From Epiperipatus broadwayi (Eukaryota > Onychophora > Udeonychophora > Euonychophora > Peripatidae): a stretch of 64,000 nucleotides of DNA. Position 1 is the first letter of the stretch. Every line of letters starts with the position of its first letter. Under the pieces are notes generated by a model. It was not told where the DNA came from, did not search any database, and saw nothing but the letters and a program-made list of their open reading frames with translations. Position numbers and translations under genes: made by a program. The stretch lies in NCBI GenBank assembly GCA_028023455.1, contig JAQFVV010000204.1, forward strand, positions 77,501 through 141,500, read 5' to 3'. Below, in pieces: positions 37,185-49,215 of the stretch.

Positions 37185-37757
37185 TGTAATGGTCATATTT
37201 GTACATTCGTGTAACAAAATCTAGAGTTTTAGTAAATCATACCAAGGCTGATTGAGATGAGGTTGTTGAGACCTCAAATCCAATCTCACCCCAGTTTCTT
37301 TACTAATGCTCCAAGACATAATACCCTATGGATGACATTTATAAGGCCACAGCACCTTCCTTCAATCATGTGCCACAGTAGCACATCGGTAAAACACAAG
37401 ATTATGGAAAATTGACATATTTCAAAGTATTGCTATATAGGTGTAGCTTGACCAACATTATTAAATTTGGATTGTGATTCATGATAACTAAATACTAATA
37501 GTTAACTAATTAATCATGAGAAAAATTAAGACACTAAGCAGACATTAAAATTTAAGTAAATTAATAAAAGCCAAAATTTAAATGATGAAATAAATAAAAG
37601 AAAATAATAAAATTACAATAAGATTACATAAATTGTCTCACTCACAGGTGATGAGTCTAGGGGTTACAAGCAGTTCCAATTTACATATATAGCATTTCAT
37701 ATCACCCACAGGTGATGTTGGTTTAAGGTTACAAACTGTTTAATTTAATTTTGCTTG

Positions 37758-37758
<1 letters not shown>
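37185..37758. repeat. Unclassified insertion bounded by (TA)n tracts
   Basis: Begins TGTAATGGTCATATTTG immediately after a (TA)n run, resembling the GGTC terminus of the A/B LTR family, and runs to the long (TA)n at 37759. It contains two related ~48-bp units (about 37636 and 37689), each with a CACAGGTGATG core in a short inverted repeat and a GGTTACAA(G/A)C block. No coding frame. Class unknown. Confidence 0.35.

Positions 37759-37815
<57 letters not shown>
37759..37815. repeat. (TA)n microsatellite
   Basis: Uninterrupted run of about 28 TA units. Confidence 0.95.
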
Positions 37816-37817
<2 letters not shown>

Positions 37818-40065
37818 TCTACATAGTATAAGTTGGGTTTTCATGAGTCTTACAATTATGATATTACAAATTGATTTAATTTGCTCATGATAATCTATGC
37901 CTAGTTTATGCTATATATTTGGATTTAGGTTTGCTTTAGGCAGCTAGTAGAAGTGATTATCATTATTTATAAATAATATTTTGTTTAACCAATATCATTT
38001 AACATATTCTCTATATAGCTTATATGCATATAAAATTAGATTATGTTTCGGATCAATGCTGAAATAAAAATTAGTGTGGCAGGATGAATTGATGATGGGC
38101 AGTCAAACTTTTGATACCAAGAAGCTTATGAAGTATACAATCTGAGTCTGTGTGTCTTGAATGTGTGCTTGCTCGCAGGATTTGTTACCAAGAAACCAGT
38201 TCCCTAAACACCATACTACCTACTGTTAATGAGATCTTTTAGTCTGGGTGATCGAACAACTAATATAATATTCTCAATTCTTGTGCTCCAGTTCTAAATA
38301 TGAAGAATGGGGTGCCCTTAAAAACTATGCCAATTGGAAGCATAAAATATACAGCAAGGAGTATATACACTGCTGCATTTCCTAAGGACACATTTCCCCC
38401 ACTGATTACATCATTATATAAAAAATTATGATGCAAAACAAGTTTCCTTCCATGAAACTACCATAAATCAGTTCATAATCTAGCATCTATAACTATGCTA
38501 TTAAGGAAAACTTATGAATCTAATTTGCTAAGCCAGCTATATAGACATTTATATAACTCTAGAGAAGACTACATCATATTTTGGATAATTACAATATTAA
38601 ATTCTAGCTTTATGCCTTATTTCATCACTTCAGCTAAATATTAATTAAATATTTCATTTAAAGCAAACCTATCTTAAAGCATTTATAAGCTTTTAATTAT
38701 ACCCCAAATAAGATTTATTTTATCCATTTCAGAAGGGAGTTTCGTTTGTGCATTAATAAAAGTGAAATTACATATGTGTGAGAATATCTAATCACTTTTC
38801 ACTAATCATTTAACTACAAGGAAATTCTGTTCTGAACAAACATAGCATAAACAAATACATAATTGAAAAGAAAATAATATTGGCATAGATTTAACTAAAA
38901 GAAACATAAATTTAGAAATAAGATTTCATGTAAGTGAAATCTAAGATTTGGATTTATTTGCTTAGATCAAAATGGAATGAAATAAAATAGACTAAATTAG
39001 ATTAATTCAGTTTAATATCAGTTTAAATCATTTAGGAAAATTATCAATAAAAGCAAATATTATCATGCTAAAGTAATTTAAATCAGTTGAAATCAATAAA
39101 ATATGTAAAATAAGTTGGAATCATATATGTCAGTTAAAATCAGGCAAGACTTACAATTTAAATTAAAAAAATAAAAATTACATTTTCATTTAGGAATTGA
39201 TATTCAGAAATTTAGAATACCTAAGATTATATTGACCATTGATAGTAAATTTAGATAGCTTTAGAAGTTATGAAGATTAGTTTAAGAGTTTATTTTAGAT
39301 TTGTAAAGATCTGTTACCACTATAATTTTTTTGCTATGGCAAGGTGGCTTGGTCTTGAGCACTTTCTTTGGATGGCATCAGCTATTGGTTCTTTTTCCTC
39401 CACATTCTGTAGACTATCTTCCAGGCTAAAAAGCAAGAAATTGTTTTTCTACCCCATCATCATGATGATTAACAATTTTACAAAAAACTTGAATAAAAAT
39501 TTCACTTAAAAAAATGAATTAAGAAAGTAAAAAAAAAGTTAAAGTGTAAAGTGTGTTCTCTAAAATGGCTGCAGTAAGTTTATATACTAGCTCACCACCC
39601 CTCTTTTACTTATCCCCCTCTCTTTTTCTTTATTGGTAGTTTCAGATCTGTTTTTCTAATTAATTTGCTATATTCTTGGAAATCTGCGATTCCTGCTGTT
39701 ATTGATTTTCTTACAGATGGATCCCTCGATCTTGACCAGGTTAATTTATTCATAGTTGTTTTAAAATCTATTTTTATTTTTAAAATTTTAAGTAGGTCAG
39801 AATACAGCCAGAAGAATTAATTTTACTAAATTACCTTTTTTGAAAAACAAATCTAAAACTCTGCAAACATTTTATTATATATGTAATGCATTTAAATAAT
39901 TTAATGCTCTATGCAGAAATATTATAATTTCAAATATTAATTTTATAATAATATTTTAAATAAAGAAATTTTCTAATGTTTTAAACCTATAACATTATAT
40001 CTTTCCTGCACATACATAGGTTCTGGCTACACATACATAGCATGTTTACATTTATTTAACCACTA

Positions 40066-40067
<2 letters not shown>
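37816..40067. other. No gene recognised
   Basis: Two patches with more mixed base composition (about 38060-38400 and 39330-39450) do not give a recognisable protein on either strand. The rest is AT-rich. Confidence 0.45.

Positions 40068-40101
<34 letters not shown>
40068..40101. repeat. (TA)n microsatellite
   Basis: About 17 TA units. Confidence 0.9.
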
Positions 40102-40105
<4 letters not shown>

Positions 40106-40886
40106 TATTTACTGATCTCTTACATATATGCATATGCTTTCTATACTGTATGCTCAAATACCCACACACATATATGACAAGTATTATTAAATTTTAAATA
40201 GCATAATATACAAGTATTTGGGTATAGGTATACATAAATAAATACTGCTATAGTATATAGTAGGTGAAACAGAAGAATAGACATATCTGACTGTTTCAAT
40301 ATATATATTGTACCTATATTGATATAGGCACATATAATTTTATCTAATAATAATCGTTCATAAAAGAAAAACATAAAATTAAACATTAAAGAGTTTATTG
40401 CAGTTTGTTTTAGAAAAGGATAAGAATCAAATAGTTTTCTAGCGTTAGTTTTGAAATAAAAAAGCTACAACTAATTAATCAGAAGGGGAGAGGGGTGTTT
40501 CGTTAGAGAAATTAAACTAAGGGTTTATAAAAGCAAGTAAAGAGTTTTTATTAGTATTCGTAAAAATATAATTTAAAAAGTTAAAACATACAAATCTCTT
40601 TTCATTCAAGTTTAATTAAAGAAAAAATAATGTTAAAACTAAATAGTAAATTGTATTAAAAATATATGTGCGTATATGTGTGCAATTTGTAAATAAAATG
40701 TATGTGAAATAAAAGAAGATTATCATTAAAAACACAGCAATGGCTATTAATAAAATAAAATAACACGTTTTATTACATGGCTATTACTAATTAAGTAATC
40801 TTCCAAAACACATTTATCAAATGATTATCACTGGAATTTGACAACAGATCTTTGCCGGAGATATCACAAAGACAACAAGGCGCAAG

Positions 40887-40924
40887 TATAAATAGACCTT
40901 TTTGTATCGGACAGTAGTCAGTTC
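40887..40924 (+). promoter_or_regulatory. TATA box and initiator
   Basis: TATAAATAG at 40887-40895 is followed about 30 bp later by GTCAGTTCAC, a good arthropod-type initiator (TCAGT). The spacing and wording match core promoters of LTR retrotransposons. No gene follows, so it most likely belonged to the LTR-like block around it. Confidence 0.45.
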
Positions 40925-41656
40925 ACAAATTAGTTGAGTGAGTGCAGTTCACAAATTAATTGAATCAGTTGAGTTAATTATACCCAGAAACAAAATGCAG
41001 TGCTGAGAAGATTTTGGGAATTCATGCCTCTCCACAGCCTAAAAAGTCCGATGAAAACAGCAAGATCTGCCCGTGAAATAATGTCAACGTAACAACTTAG
41101 AAAATCTCCGTCAGTATCTAATTGTCTCCAATAGTAATAATCGTGAATAATAAGGAAACTCATCAAGGAAATGTCCCAGCCGGCTGGAAGCATTCATACT
41201 GGAACCATTTATACTGGAAGAAACAACAAACAAGAAGAAAACAAAGTGTTAAATCTACGTTCAAAATCCTAGGTAAAAATTTGCTTATTTTCGTTTATAC
41301 TGTAATAGCCATTGCATTTCATTAATTCGTGTGAATCCTCCAAGAGTCTAATTATATGAACTCGATATCATACATTAATGAACTATTGATATGTGTGTTT
41401 AAATTTCAAATGCTATGTAATACTTTATTATTATTATGGGTGTGCATGAGTTAATATGTGTGTGATCCTTATATCAATATTATTGGTTAAATTAGATAAA
41501 TACCAGTGTTTGGTTATGAAAATATACAAGAATATTTAAACTAGTTTAGAAATGTTAATTTAAAAATATGCGTGTGTTTTTATTAGAATTATAAAATGTT
41601 TAAATTTAGTAAATAAATGTTAGTTAATAAATTGTCTTTAAAATTAAACTTTATTT

Positions 41657-41750
41657 GTCAGTCAATTCTTTTTATCAATTCTTTTACCAAATTCTTTTAT
41701 CAATCTCTTTTATAAACTCTTTTTACAATTCTTTTATCAATTCTTTTAAC
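41657..41750. repeat. Short tandem array of ATTCTTTTATCA units
   Basis: Six or seven imperfect units of about 13-17 bp with the core CAATTCTTTTATC. Confidence 0.75.
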
Positions 41751-41875
41751 CACTAATTAAGTATAATCTATTAGTGATTACAAACAACTGAGCTAGTCAT
41801 GGATTTAGGCGTTGAGTTAGTGACCTGTTCAAAGTGCATTGTCTATTCTTTTAGTATTCTTTTAGAATAAGCAGC

Positions 41876-41893
41876 TGGTGCCCGTGTTTATAC
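41876..41893 (+). other. Primer-binding-site-like sequence
   Basis: TGGTGCCCGTGTTTATAC lies two bases after a possible LTR end (AAGCA). It has the TGG complementary to a tRNA CCA end. I could not match it to a particular tRNA. Confidence 0.3.
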
Positions 41894-42089
41894 ACAAACA
41901 AAAAAAAGTACTTTGAACTTGGTGTTGAACTCAACAGCCGAGAAGAAGCTATGTCCTGGAAATGTAACGCTAGTTATATACCTTATAGCTATCGTTTGGG
42001 CATACATACTCTCCGAGTATGTTCTTCTCTGCCTAAGAGGCCAGTGTTTCGAATGCACATATTCAAACTCGGTTCAATATATATATATA

Positions 42090-44150
42090 TTGTATTTAAA
42101 ATATGTAAAACCATTAAAAAATAAATCACTGCAGAGATTAAAACACACCAAAAAAACTGTATTATTTAAAATTATTGTGAGCTTTTCAAGTAAAGCATTT
42201 ATTGCAAAGGTGATACCAATGTCTGATATCAATATATAGACAATGAAAATGTTTTTTTGTTGGAAAATATAATGTTCTATAATTTTTACAGTAAAGCACT
42301 CTTTGCATATACCCATGCATCTATAGATTAGTTGAATATTTGGGAACCCAAGATTCATCCATTGACATAAATATTATTTTTATACAACAGTATTGGATAT
42401 CATGTTCATATTTATACAATCTAAACTACAGACTAGTATTATATACATCTCTTCTATATTTCCTAGTCTCATAATTTAAAAATTATTTAAAAACTGTATA
42501 ATCTTTTTAAACAATGAAAGATACATTAATGTGCTTTATTAACAGGGTTTATAGAACATAAAATATTTTGTCCATAAATAATACATGGAATATATATATA
42601 TATATGATTCTTTTCTGCTTAAAATATTTAAAACTCATTGAAAAAGTAGTTGTCTCTATCAATATTATAAATGTGAAGTAAGCCATCTAATATACATGCT
42701 TCATAATTATAAAATTGTTCCTAAATAAAAAGTATTTTGTTAGATCTTAATTTAGCATAAAAGCATTAGACTATCCCATTAATAAAAAAAAAAAACAATT
42801 GAATACGTTTTTTTATTATGTTTCTTCATCCATTATTATGGTATAAATTTCAACTAAGCATAATAAAACCTGGGTATCATATAACCTTTGAGGAAATTAT
42901 CATATCAGTATATAATTTACAATGTGAATATTTACATGAAAAAGTAGATATTGTAGTTTATTGTTTAGGAAAACTATCAAATATAAAAAATTTTTGCTTT
43001 TAAAATGCCACTATTACTACTACATTAATTAATTGGTGATTTGGTATTGTTAATAATAATAAAACAAATCAAAAATTAAAAATATATTAATGGAATTATA
43101 TTACTGCATTTGAAATTCATTATTGGGTAAATAAACTAGGTCTTATTTTGCATTTATTTCTTTTTTGAAAAATATGTGGACTAACCTTAATATAGTCAAA
43201 CTTATTGTGTGGCAGTAAATAAAAAACTAATATGAATAAAATCAGACAATAAACAATTTGACCATTTTTACAAAACCATCAGATCTCTACAAACATTTCT
43301 CAAAATATAACTAAATTTTAAGAAAATAAATCTTATAAATAGAAAATTTTTATTTATGATAATGATTTATAGACAAAGTTTTGTAATGGAATATTGCTTC
43401 ATCATAAAAGACATCTGTGTTTTTATTAGAATCACTCATAAGATGTGATAAAAATATTTTATATAAATATGTAATGTATATATGATGAGGAAAAAATCAA
43501 TAGATTGTGGTTGATTACTTAGGGGAGTCCAATAATATTTGAATACTCTAATGACAGATTATTCACATCAATTTCATTCAGTTGATTGAAGAGATTTTGT
43601 TCCCCAGTTTTAGAAAACCAGATATAATAACAGTTATTGTTAAATCCGCAATTATTTATTTATATGAATATATGTGAAATCACAAAGTAAAAAATGTAGC
43701 CTTTAACACCAAATATTTAAAATTGCATTGTGATTATATGTAAAACAATGTTAATTTGAAAGGTCAGTTAAAATGTATGAATAAAATATTGATAATTTCT
43801 GACAACCCATTGGCAAATTGTTATCAATAATAGTCAAGTATTACTTCTTAATAACAATATCTACTGATTAGATTACTGGTGGGAAATGTTTCTATTATAG
43901 AAAGCCACATTCAACTTAGGCAGTAGTGAAAATGCAACACAGAATAAATAGATAAGTAAGGTTCTACATTGAGACTGTTTGCACAGAACTCTGTGTTATT
44001 GACTTGTCAGCAGATCTCACTGTGAGCCTCTGAAATAACAATATATGAATTATTTGTTATGATAAGTGTTTATTGATATATTGATACACAATTTATCGAC
44101 TACAATCTTTATTATATCTCTTTTTTTTTTAAAAAAAAATACAATTTTAA
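42090..44150. other. Gene-free AT-rich stretch
   Basis: No protein frame or recognised repeat; a few short (TA)n tracts. Frames such as 41913-42239 (plus) and 42074-42358 (minus) overlap one another and show no family features. Confidence 0.5.
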
Positions 44151-44160
44151 ACTATGAATA

Positions 44161-44222
44161 GGGCCGCACAACAACCTTAAAATGCCACATATGGCCTTAA
44201 GGCTACGAGTTCCCATCCCTGG
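44161..44222 (-). mobile_element. Possible hAT-like transposon terminus
   Basis: On the minus strand this reads CAGGGATGGGAACTCGTAGC, then GGCCATATGTGGC and a GTGCGGCCC block. CAGGG(A/G)TGG is a common start of hAT-family terminal inverted repeats, and the GCGGCCC wording recurs in their short derivatives. The opposite end was not found. Confidence 0.2.
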
Positions 44223-44279
44223 TCTAGATAGTCTACATGTTTTTAGATAGACAATTTAACGCACACACACACACGTACA

Positions 44280-44283
<4 letters not shown>

Positions 44284-44312
<29 letters not shown>
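44284..44312. repeat. (CA)n(TA)n microsatellite
   Basis: A TA run of about 14 units preceded by a short CA run from about 44262. Confidence 0.85.
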
Positions 44313-44314
<2 letters not shown>

Positions 44315-44914
44315 CATACCAAAACAAATATAGTTTAAATAGTCTATAAAATAAATATATTTCTCATTAGTTATCGATTACACTGTATTTAAAAGAAAAA
44401 AAAGTTACAATTGGCTGCAGCTGTTTCGGTATTACATGAGATTAGAAAATATTATAGGTAATTTATAAAACCATATATTACCGTGGCAGTCTCTCTAATA
44501 TTGCTCTCTTATGAAAATAAATTATTGAAACAATGTAAAGAAATGTACCATTAATCAATAAATGAAAAGAATTAAAATAATTAGAAGCATTATAAAAACA
44601 CGAGAATTATTAACATTTATTGATAAATCCCCCAACTCCCTACATTCTTTATATATATATAGAAACATGACGAGAATAAAAGATGTAGACTTTAACATCA
44701 AATGACTAGCATTTCATTATGATTATATATATATATAATCCATGTTGATCAAATATTGTTTTTTATTGTCTTGCTAATCTATATGCTTTTATGTAGAAAA
44801 CTTAACGTACATATACACACATACACATATATGATACAATTAAATGCATTATATGTAACAGTTTTAGATAATAATAACTGTAAATAATGAATAGTAATAA
44901 TATACATATTTATG

Positions 44915-45665
44915 TAGAAGTACTTTCGATTACATAACAATCTTCATTAACTGAATTTTTACAAGCCAAAAGTAAATACCACGTGATTTTTTAAGATTTA
45001 TGTAGATCAATATTAACGGATTGTCAGTTTATTATTCAATCTTTAAATTGGTTTATAAGAATTGCTTCTTTAAATTTTTATTTTATATCATGTTTTTCTT
45101 GTATAACATTCTTGTGTGATCTCAATTAACGAAAAAATTAAAATTACAACTTTTTTCATGGTCAAAGAAAACTGAAGCAGTCTATGATTGATGTCTTTCT
45201 CCATATAATATTCTTGTATGATATGAATACATAAAAGGTAAATTTAAAATTACAAGAATTTACATGTAAGAAAAAACTGGAAGAATATTTCATCATGAAA
45301 GAAAACGGAAACAATGCTTTTTTTTTTTCATGTAATTTTAATTTATCTTTAATTCATTTGACATTGAATAATATTATGGTGAAGAAAACAACTATGCTAT
45401 AAATAATCAGTCTATTATTGCTTGACTTTTCTTTGCCAAGAAAAATCACTTTAAATTTTACATTTAATCTAGATCACACAAAAATATTACAGAAAAAAAA
45501 CTATCATAGAAAAATTAAAGAGGCAATTCTAATAAATAAATTTAAAAATATTGTAAATAGACATTCTTGATAATATTGGTTTACACAGTTTTTGGAAAAT
45601 CATTACCACATCTACTTTTTGCAATCTAAATTCAGTTGATAACGGTTACAACTAATCACAAGTAT
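44915..45665. mobile_element. Second foldback Penelope-like remnant
   Basis: Same plan as 19399-19940. The left arm (about 44920-45170, minus sense) starts ACTTTCGATTACATAA, passes CTTCATTAACTGAATTTT, and ends with ACTTTTTTCATGGTCAAAGAA. The right arm (about 45421-45665, plus sense) carries the GIY-YIG-like fragment, AAATTCAGTTGATAA and a decayed hammerhead region (ACTAATCACAAGTATT). Between them, 45215-45350 contains a further small inverted pair. Divergence from the 19-kb copy is considerable, so the inverted architecture is old and shared by the two copies. Confidence 0.5.
45421..45570 (+). pseudogene. GIY-YIG C-terminal fragment (Penelope-like), degenerate
   Basis: A 49-codon open fragment ending at TGA. 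It contains LNFTFN, KILQKKNYHRKIKEAILIN and FKNIVNR, matching the fragment at 19691-19885 residue for residue in its core (KIL, H-x-K-I-K-E-A-I-L-I, V-I/V-N-R). Confidence 0.45.
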
Positions 45666-45670
45666 TTTTC

Positions 45671-46560
45671 TTAAATTTCTATGTTATTACTGATTATTGT
45701 TTACTGTTGTTATAAGTTAAAATGTATGTATATCTTGTAAGAGAATAACTTCTATATCTAGTTAGTACTGCTAAAATGATCTCGTCAAACCTGTAACATA
45801 TATATGGAGTTTAATGTGATTCTTAGTTGTTTTAGTTTGTCATGCATTTGAAGACAATGTAATAAATGAACTTTGATAATATTAATTTGGTGATGATAAG
45901 TATTATTTATTTTGAATTGCTATAAACTAAATAACTGTCCAATAGATATTATTTCGTAAAATGAGTATTGGGACTGATCAGAGAATGAACTTAAAGAGTA
46001 TCACTTTCAATTGGTGGATTTCTTTTATAAAACTTCTCTCAACAATTGCACCATATCTATTCTCCATTATAACACACAGGAATGTTTACTAGCATTTACT
46101 AACTAAGTGTCACGTATTGAGTCTGATGAATGATGATTGTCTATGTAACTACATATTACTATAATGCATATACATTACTTATAGGATATTTTATAAAAAA
46201 TCACAATGCTTTTGAAATTATTAAAATAAAATGCTGTCACTACATATAACATATATTAAGCATACTTTTACTTCAAAACAGACAAAAGATTATTGAATAT
46301 ATATATATATATATATATATGCACCATACTTAAAGCTGTTTATACCTCTTTAAAAAGTAAAGAAATTATTAAATTTATAATGATAAAATAAGAACAAATC
46401 TATATATATCTGTGTGTGTGGCTTATCATATTCAGTGCTATAGACAGTTATTTCCCAAATGTAAATAAAATATTGCAACAAAACTAACAATAAATTGCAA
46501 TGAGTATAATTAAATTACAAAGACTTATAAAAAAATTATCTCATAAATATTATAATCATT
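45671..46560. other. No gene recognised
   Basis: AT-rich; one (TA)n tract at about 46299-46320. Confidence 0.5.
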
Positions 46561-46562
46561 TA

Positions 46563-46950
46563 GAATCGTATACAGACGCTATATAAAATAAATGCTTATT
46601 TATATATGATTAAGTTTCAGTTGGAATGACATTTAGTAAATGCTAGACAATTTCATCGACATTCATTCAGACATCGTATACAGTAATTTAAAGTGACTAT
46701 TCTATCATCACACTTTCTTTGCCAGTACTTCAGATTTGCGCATATATAAATATTTGAGTTGTAGGAATAAGAGGGATTTCTTTTATTCCTGCATAAATGC
46801 TATATCTTGTATTGGTGAGAAAGTATTCATTTATTATTAACACTCACAAAGCATTTGCACAATTGGCTTGAAAGGCTGATGTTTGATTTTAATACAATCG
46901 TATACAGGTGCTATATAAAATAAATACTTATTTATAATCATTTAGGTTAT
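46563..46950. repeat. Direct repeat pair around a short unique segment
   Basis: AATCGTATACAG(A/G)(C/T)GCTATAT followed by AAAATAAATRCTTATTTATA occurs at about 46563-46608 and 46897-46942, 334 bp apart; the ATCGTATACAG core occurs a third time at about 46671. An 8-bp palindrome AGGAATAA/TTATTCCT lies between (about 46764-46790). Origin unknown. Confidence 0.6.
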
Positions 46951-47300
46951 TCGTTTGTTTTTTATGTAGTAGAAAAAAATTTCTTATGGATTTTTTTTTT
47001 ATTGGGTAGTGTGTTGAATTTTACATGATTAGTTTACAGTTATGCAAATACATCCTAATACTTTCTAAATGTTTTCTTCCAACCTTGTAAGAGATTTTTC
47101 TTCTTGAGTATTAAACTTTTTTATTAGGTGATATTTTAGATGTTAGCAGCATTTTCCAAAATATCTTTCTTTTCTAGGTCTGATAGTTTAATAGGGTAGT
47201 TGATAGTGGGCTTTTATTTGGCAGTTATTTAAATGAGCTTTCTTAACATTAATATTATTTTGACTGACATCTTATTCTCTTTCCATGTCTTACATACCAG

Positions 47301-47359
47301 CAAGACAAATTCAAGTGTGATTGCAGAAACAAGTTATGTTAGACAGGGCTACAGCACAG
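47301..47359 (+). CDS. Candidate small internal exon of an unrecognised host gene
   Basis: A pyrimidine-rich tract and CATACCAG acceptor (CTTATTCTCTTTCC about 25 bp upstream) precede a 59-nt segment ending ACAGCACAG before a strong donor GTAAGAGG. One of three frames is open, giving KTNSSVIAETSYVRQGYST; it enters after the first base and leaves one base over. The other two frames contain stops. Composition is clearly richer in G+C than the flanks. I do not recognise the peptide. If real, the window would lie within a very long intron-rich gene; a chance combination is possible. Confidence 0.3.
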
Positions 47360-47718
47360 GTAAGAGGTGGCTTTGTGCAAGTACCATAAAATAAAATTTG
47401 TAAATGAAAACAAAATACATTCTATGCAATTTTGTTTTTAACAAAAAACACAAAAACTTTAGAACATTAAAAAATATATAATTTACACTTTTACCTTTTT
47501 ATTTACATAATAATTCTCCTGACTTTGGTGGCCACAACATTTTTCATGTGCTAAATAATCACCAGATTTAAATATGTCAGCTCTAACCATCATTTAATCA
47601 GTTGTTAAAAATAATTCTTTATTACTTTTAGTTTTATTCCAAATCTCTTATGTATAACTTGTTTGTTTTCTGTTAGCAACATTAGCTTTTTAAGTATTCA
47701 TTCAATAATATAATATTA

Positions 47719-47925
47719 TATATAGAGCCTGCAAAACAAGCTCTTAACAAGCTTTGAGAATATCCTCAACCCCAGACCGGTTTCTGCATCTATCATCAGT
47801 GAGGTGCCAGGATATTCATTAGATTAAAAATACTAGGACAAGTCCAGCACTTTATCTAATATATAACTATTGAGATTATTCTCAACGCTTGTTAAGAGCT
47901 TGTTTTGCGGGTTCTATATATAACA
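47719..47925. repeat. Foldback repeat with hammerhead motif in the loop
   Basis: Near-perfect inverted arms of about 45 bp: left 47719-47762 (GCAAAACAAGCTCTTAACAA then GCTTTGAGAATAT) and right 47874-47925 (its complement with GCG for GCT and a slightly longer TATA end). Between them, on the minus strand, sits a CTGATGA...GAAA motif. The arms abut TATATA on both outer sides. Confidence 0.75.
47769..47805 (-). ncRNA. Hammerhead-ribozyme-like motif in the foldback
   Basis: Minus strand: ACCTCA, CTGATGA, TAGATGCA, GAAA, CCGGTC, TGGGGT. Helix I ACCTCA/TGGGGT is 6 bp, and its end pair is A-T where the 30-kb family has T-A, a compensating change. Helix III is A-C/G-T around CG. Helix II is only 8 nt and hardly folds, so this copy may be inactive. 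Confidence 0.35.
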
Positions 47926-48475
47926 TTTGTAAATACCAGCTTTATTAATATTAGGTCATGTGACATCTGACTTGATATTTTATTATTTTAATAATAGAAT
48001 ATTTACACTATTTCCTGATTTAATTTTTTTACACACTCATTCTTTTAGTATAATAACTTAGTTATATTTTACACACTACACATTATTATATATATGCTAT
48101 ACAGTCCAATGTATAAAGATTAAAGATTTTCATTACATTTACTTAAGGGAAGAAACATGCATAATAATATGTTTTTAAAATATGTTTTTTTACTTATTTA
48201 ATTTTCCTTTGATTTACAGTGTCATGTACTTGGATAATAATATGAATGAATTAAGAGATGTGATCTAGATAACAAACTCCATGTCAATCAAATACAAGAA
48301 AAAGTAGATTAGTAAAACAAAAAAAAATTATATCAGTATTTTTAAAAATAAAACAAGATAATATTGCTGTTTAAAAAATATTAAGACAACACTGTCATTA
48401 ATTCTGAATATAGAATACTTTACATTGGTACTTATAAAATATGACTGATAAACATATACTATTGTAAAGTATTGG

Positions 48476-48560
48476 TAGCTGAGATGTCAGTGCAGCCACC
48501 TTGCAAGCAAGCAATTGCTTGCAGTCGGTTGTCGTGGTTCACTTTCCGGCTGATGCTATG
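48476..48560 (+). repeat. tRNA-derived SINE head, degenerate
   Basis: TAGCTGAGATG (48476-48486) fits the RNA polymerase III A box TRGYNNARNNG exactly. About 50 bp on, GGTTCACTTTCC (48536-48547) resembles a decayed B box GGTTCGANTCC. Between them lies a palindrome GCAAGCAATTGCTTGC. The wording looks like a tRNA gene with a long variable region that became a SINE; the body after 48560 is AT-rich and not delimited. Confidence 0.4.
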
Positions 48561-48736
48561 ACATATGGAAAAAATATATAAATAAACATATACAGTTTAC
48601 CAACATATTGCAGAATTACTGTAATTATTATAAGAAAATATGTTTTAAATAAATTTACTTTTAAATATATTATTAATAATACTATGTCATTTTTATATAA
48701 ATTAAAATAGTTAAAGAAAAATGTTTAAGAAATCAA

Positions 48737-49215
48737 AACATTTTTATTTAAATATAAATTGTATTAATTATTTTGATAATATGGCATTAATCTATTTAAT
48801 TTAGCACAATAGTAGCCTATATGTATAGAATATTAAAGCATTCATCACAAGATTAAGTAAAAAAGTAATTATTTTATATTTAAATAAAATATATTTACAA
48901 TCAGATCATGTTCCAAATAATGAAGTGATTTGGAAATTTTAACATTTTCATTTATGGATAAATTTTATTAATTATTGTGACAACATGATAACAATGTATT
49001 AAATATAGCATAGTGGCCGAACATACCTGTAGTAAATTTTAAGCAATTGCCATAATTCTAAGTAAAAAAGCAATCATCATACATTTAAATAAAAAAATAT
49101 TTACAATCAGAATATGTTTCTAGCAATGGAGTAATTCAAAAACTAAAATATTTTCATTTACATATAAATTTTATTAATTATTGTCACAGCATAGCACTCA
49201 CATTAATAAAGCACC
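48737..49215. repeat. ~205-bp tandem repeat, about 2.3 copies
   Basis: Units begin near 48737, 48941 and 49147. Shared blocks include ACATTTTCATTTA...ATAAATTTTATTAATTATTGT, TAAGTAAAAAAG, and TTTACAATCAGA(A/T)(T/C)ATGTT. Copies are diverged (roughly 75-80% by eye). Third copy is partial. Confidence 0.7.

Larger units (their letters stand above)
40496..41873 (+). repeat. Possible solo LTR with promoter
   Basis: A purine run AGAAGGGGAGAGGGG (40481-40495) is followed by TGTTTCG, and the block ends ATAAGCA two bases before a TGG-type primer-site-like sequence. It contains a good TATA/initiator pair (40887-40924), a tandem GTTCACAAATTA repeat right after it, and a T-rich array of ATTCTTTTATCA units at 41657-41750. 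Having a polypurine tract on the left and a primer site on the right of one LTR is not a normal solo-LTR context, so one of the two borders is probably wrong. No second copy is in the window. Confidence 0.35.

Noticed and set aside
39720-39742. 23-nt segment between a TTTTCTTACAG acceptor and GTTAAT, starting ATGGATCC
   Set aside because: Donor is weak and the segment is too short to judge; likely chance.
35100-44312. Microsatellites as possible CRISPR or satellite arrays
   Set aside because: They are simple (TA)n and (CA)n runs with no spacer-repeat structure; the genome is eukaryotic.
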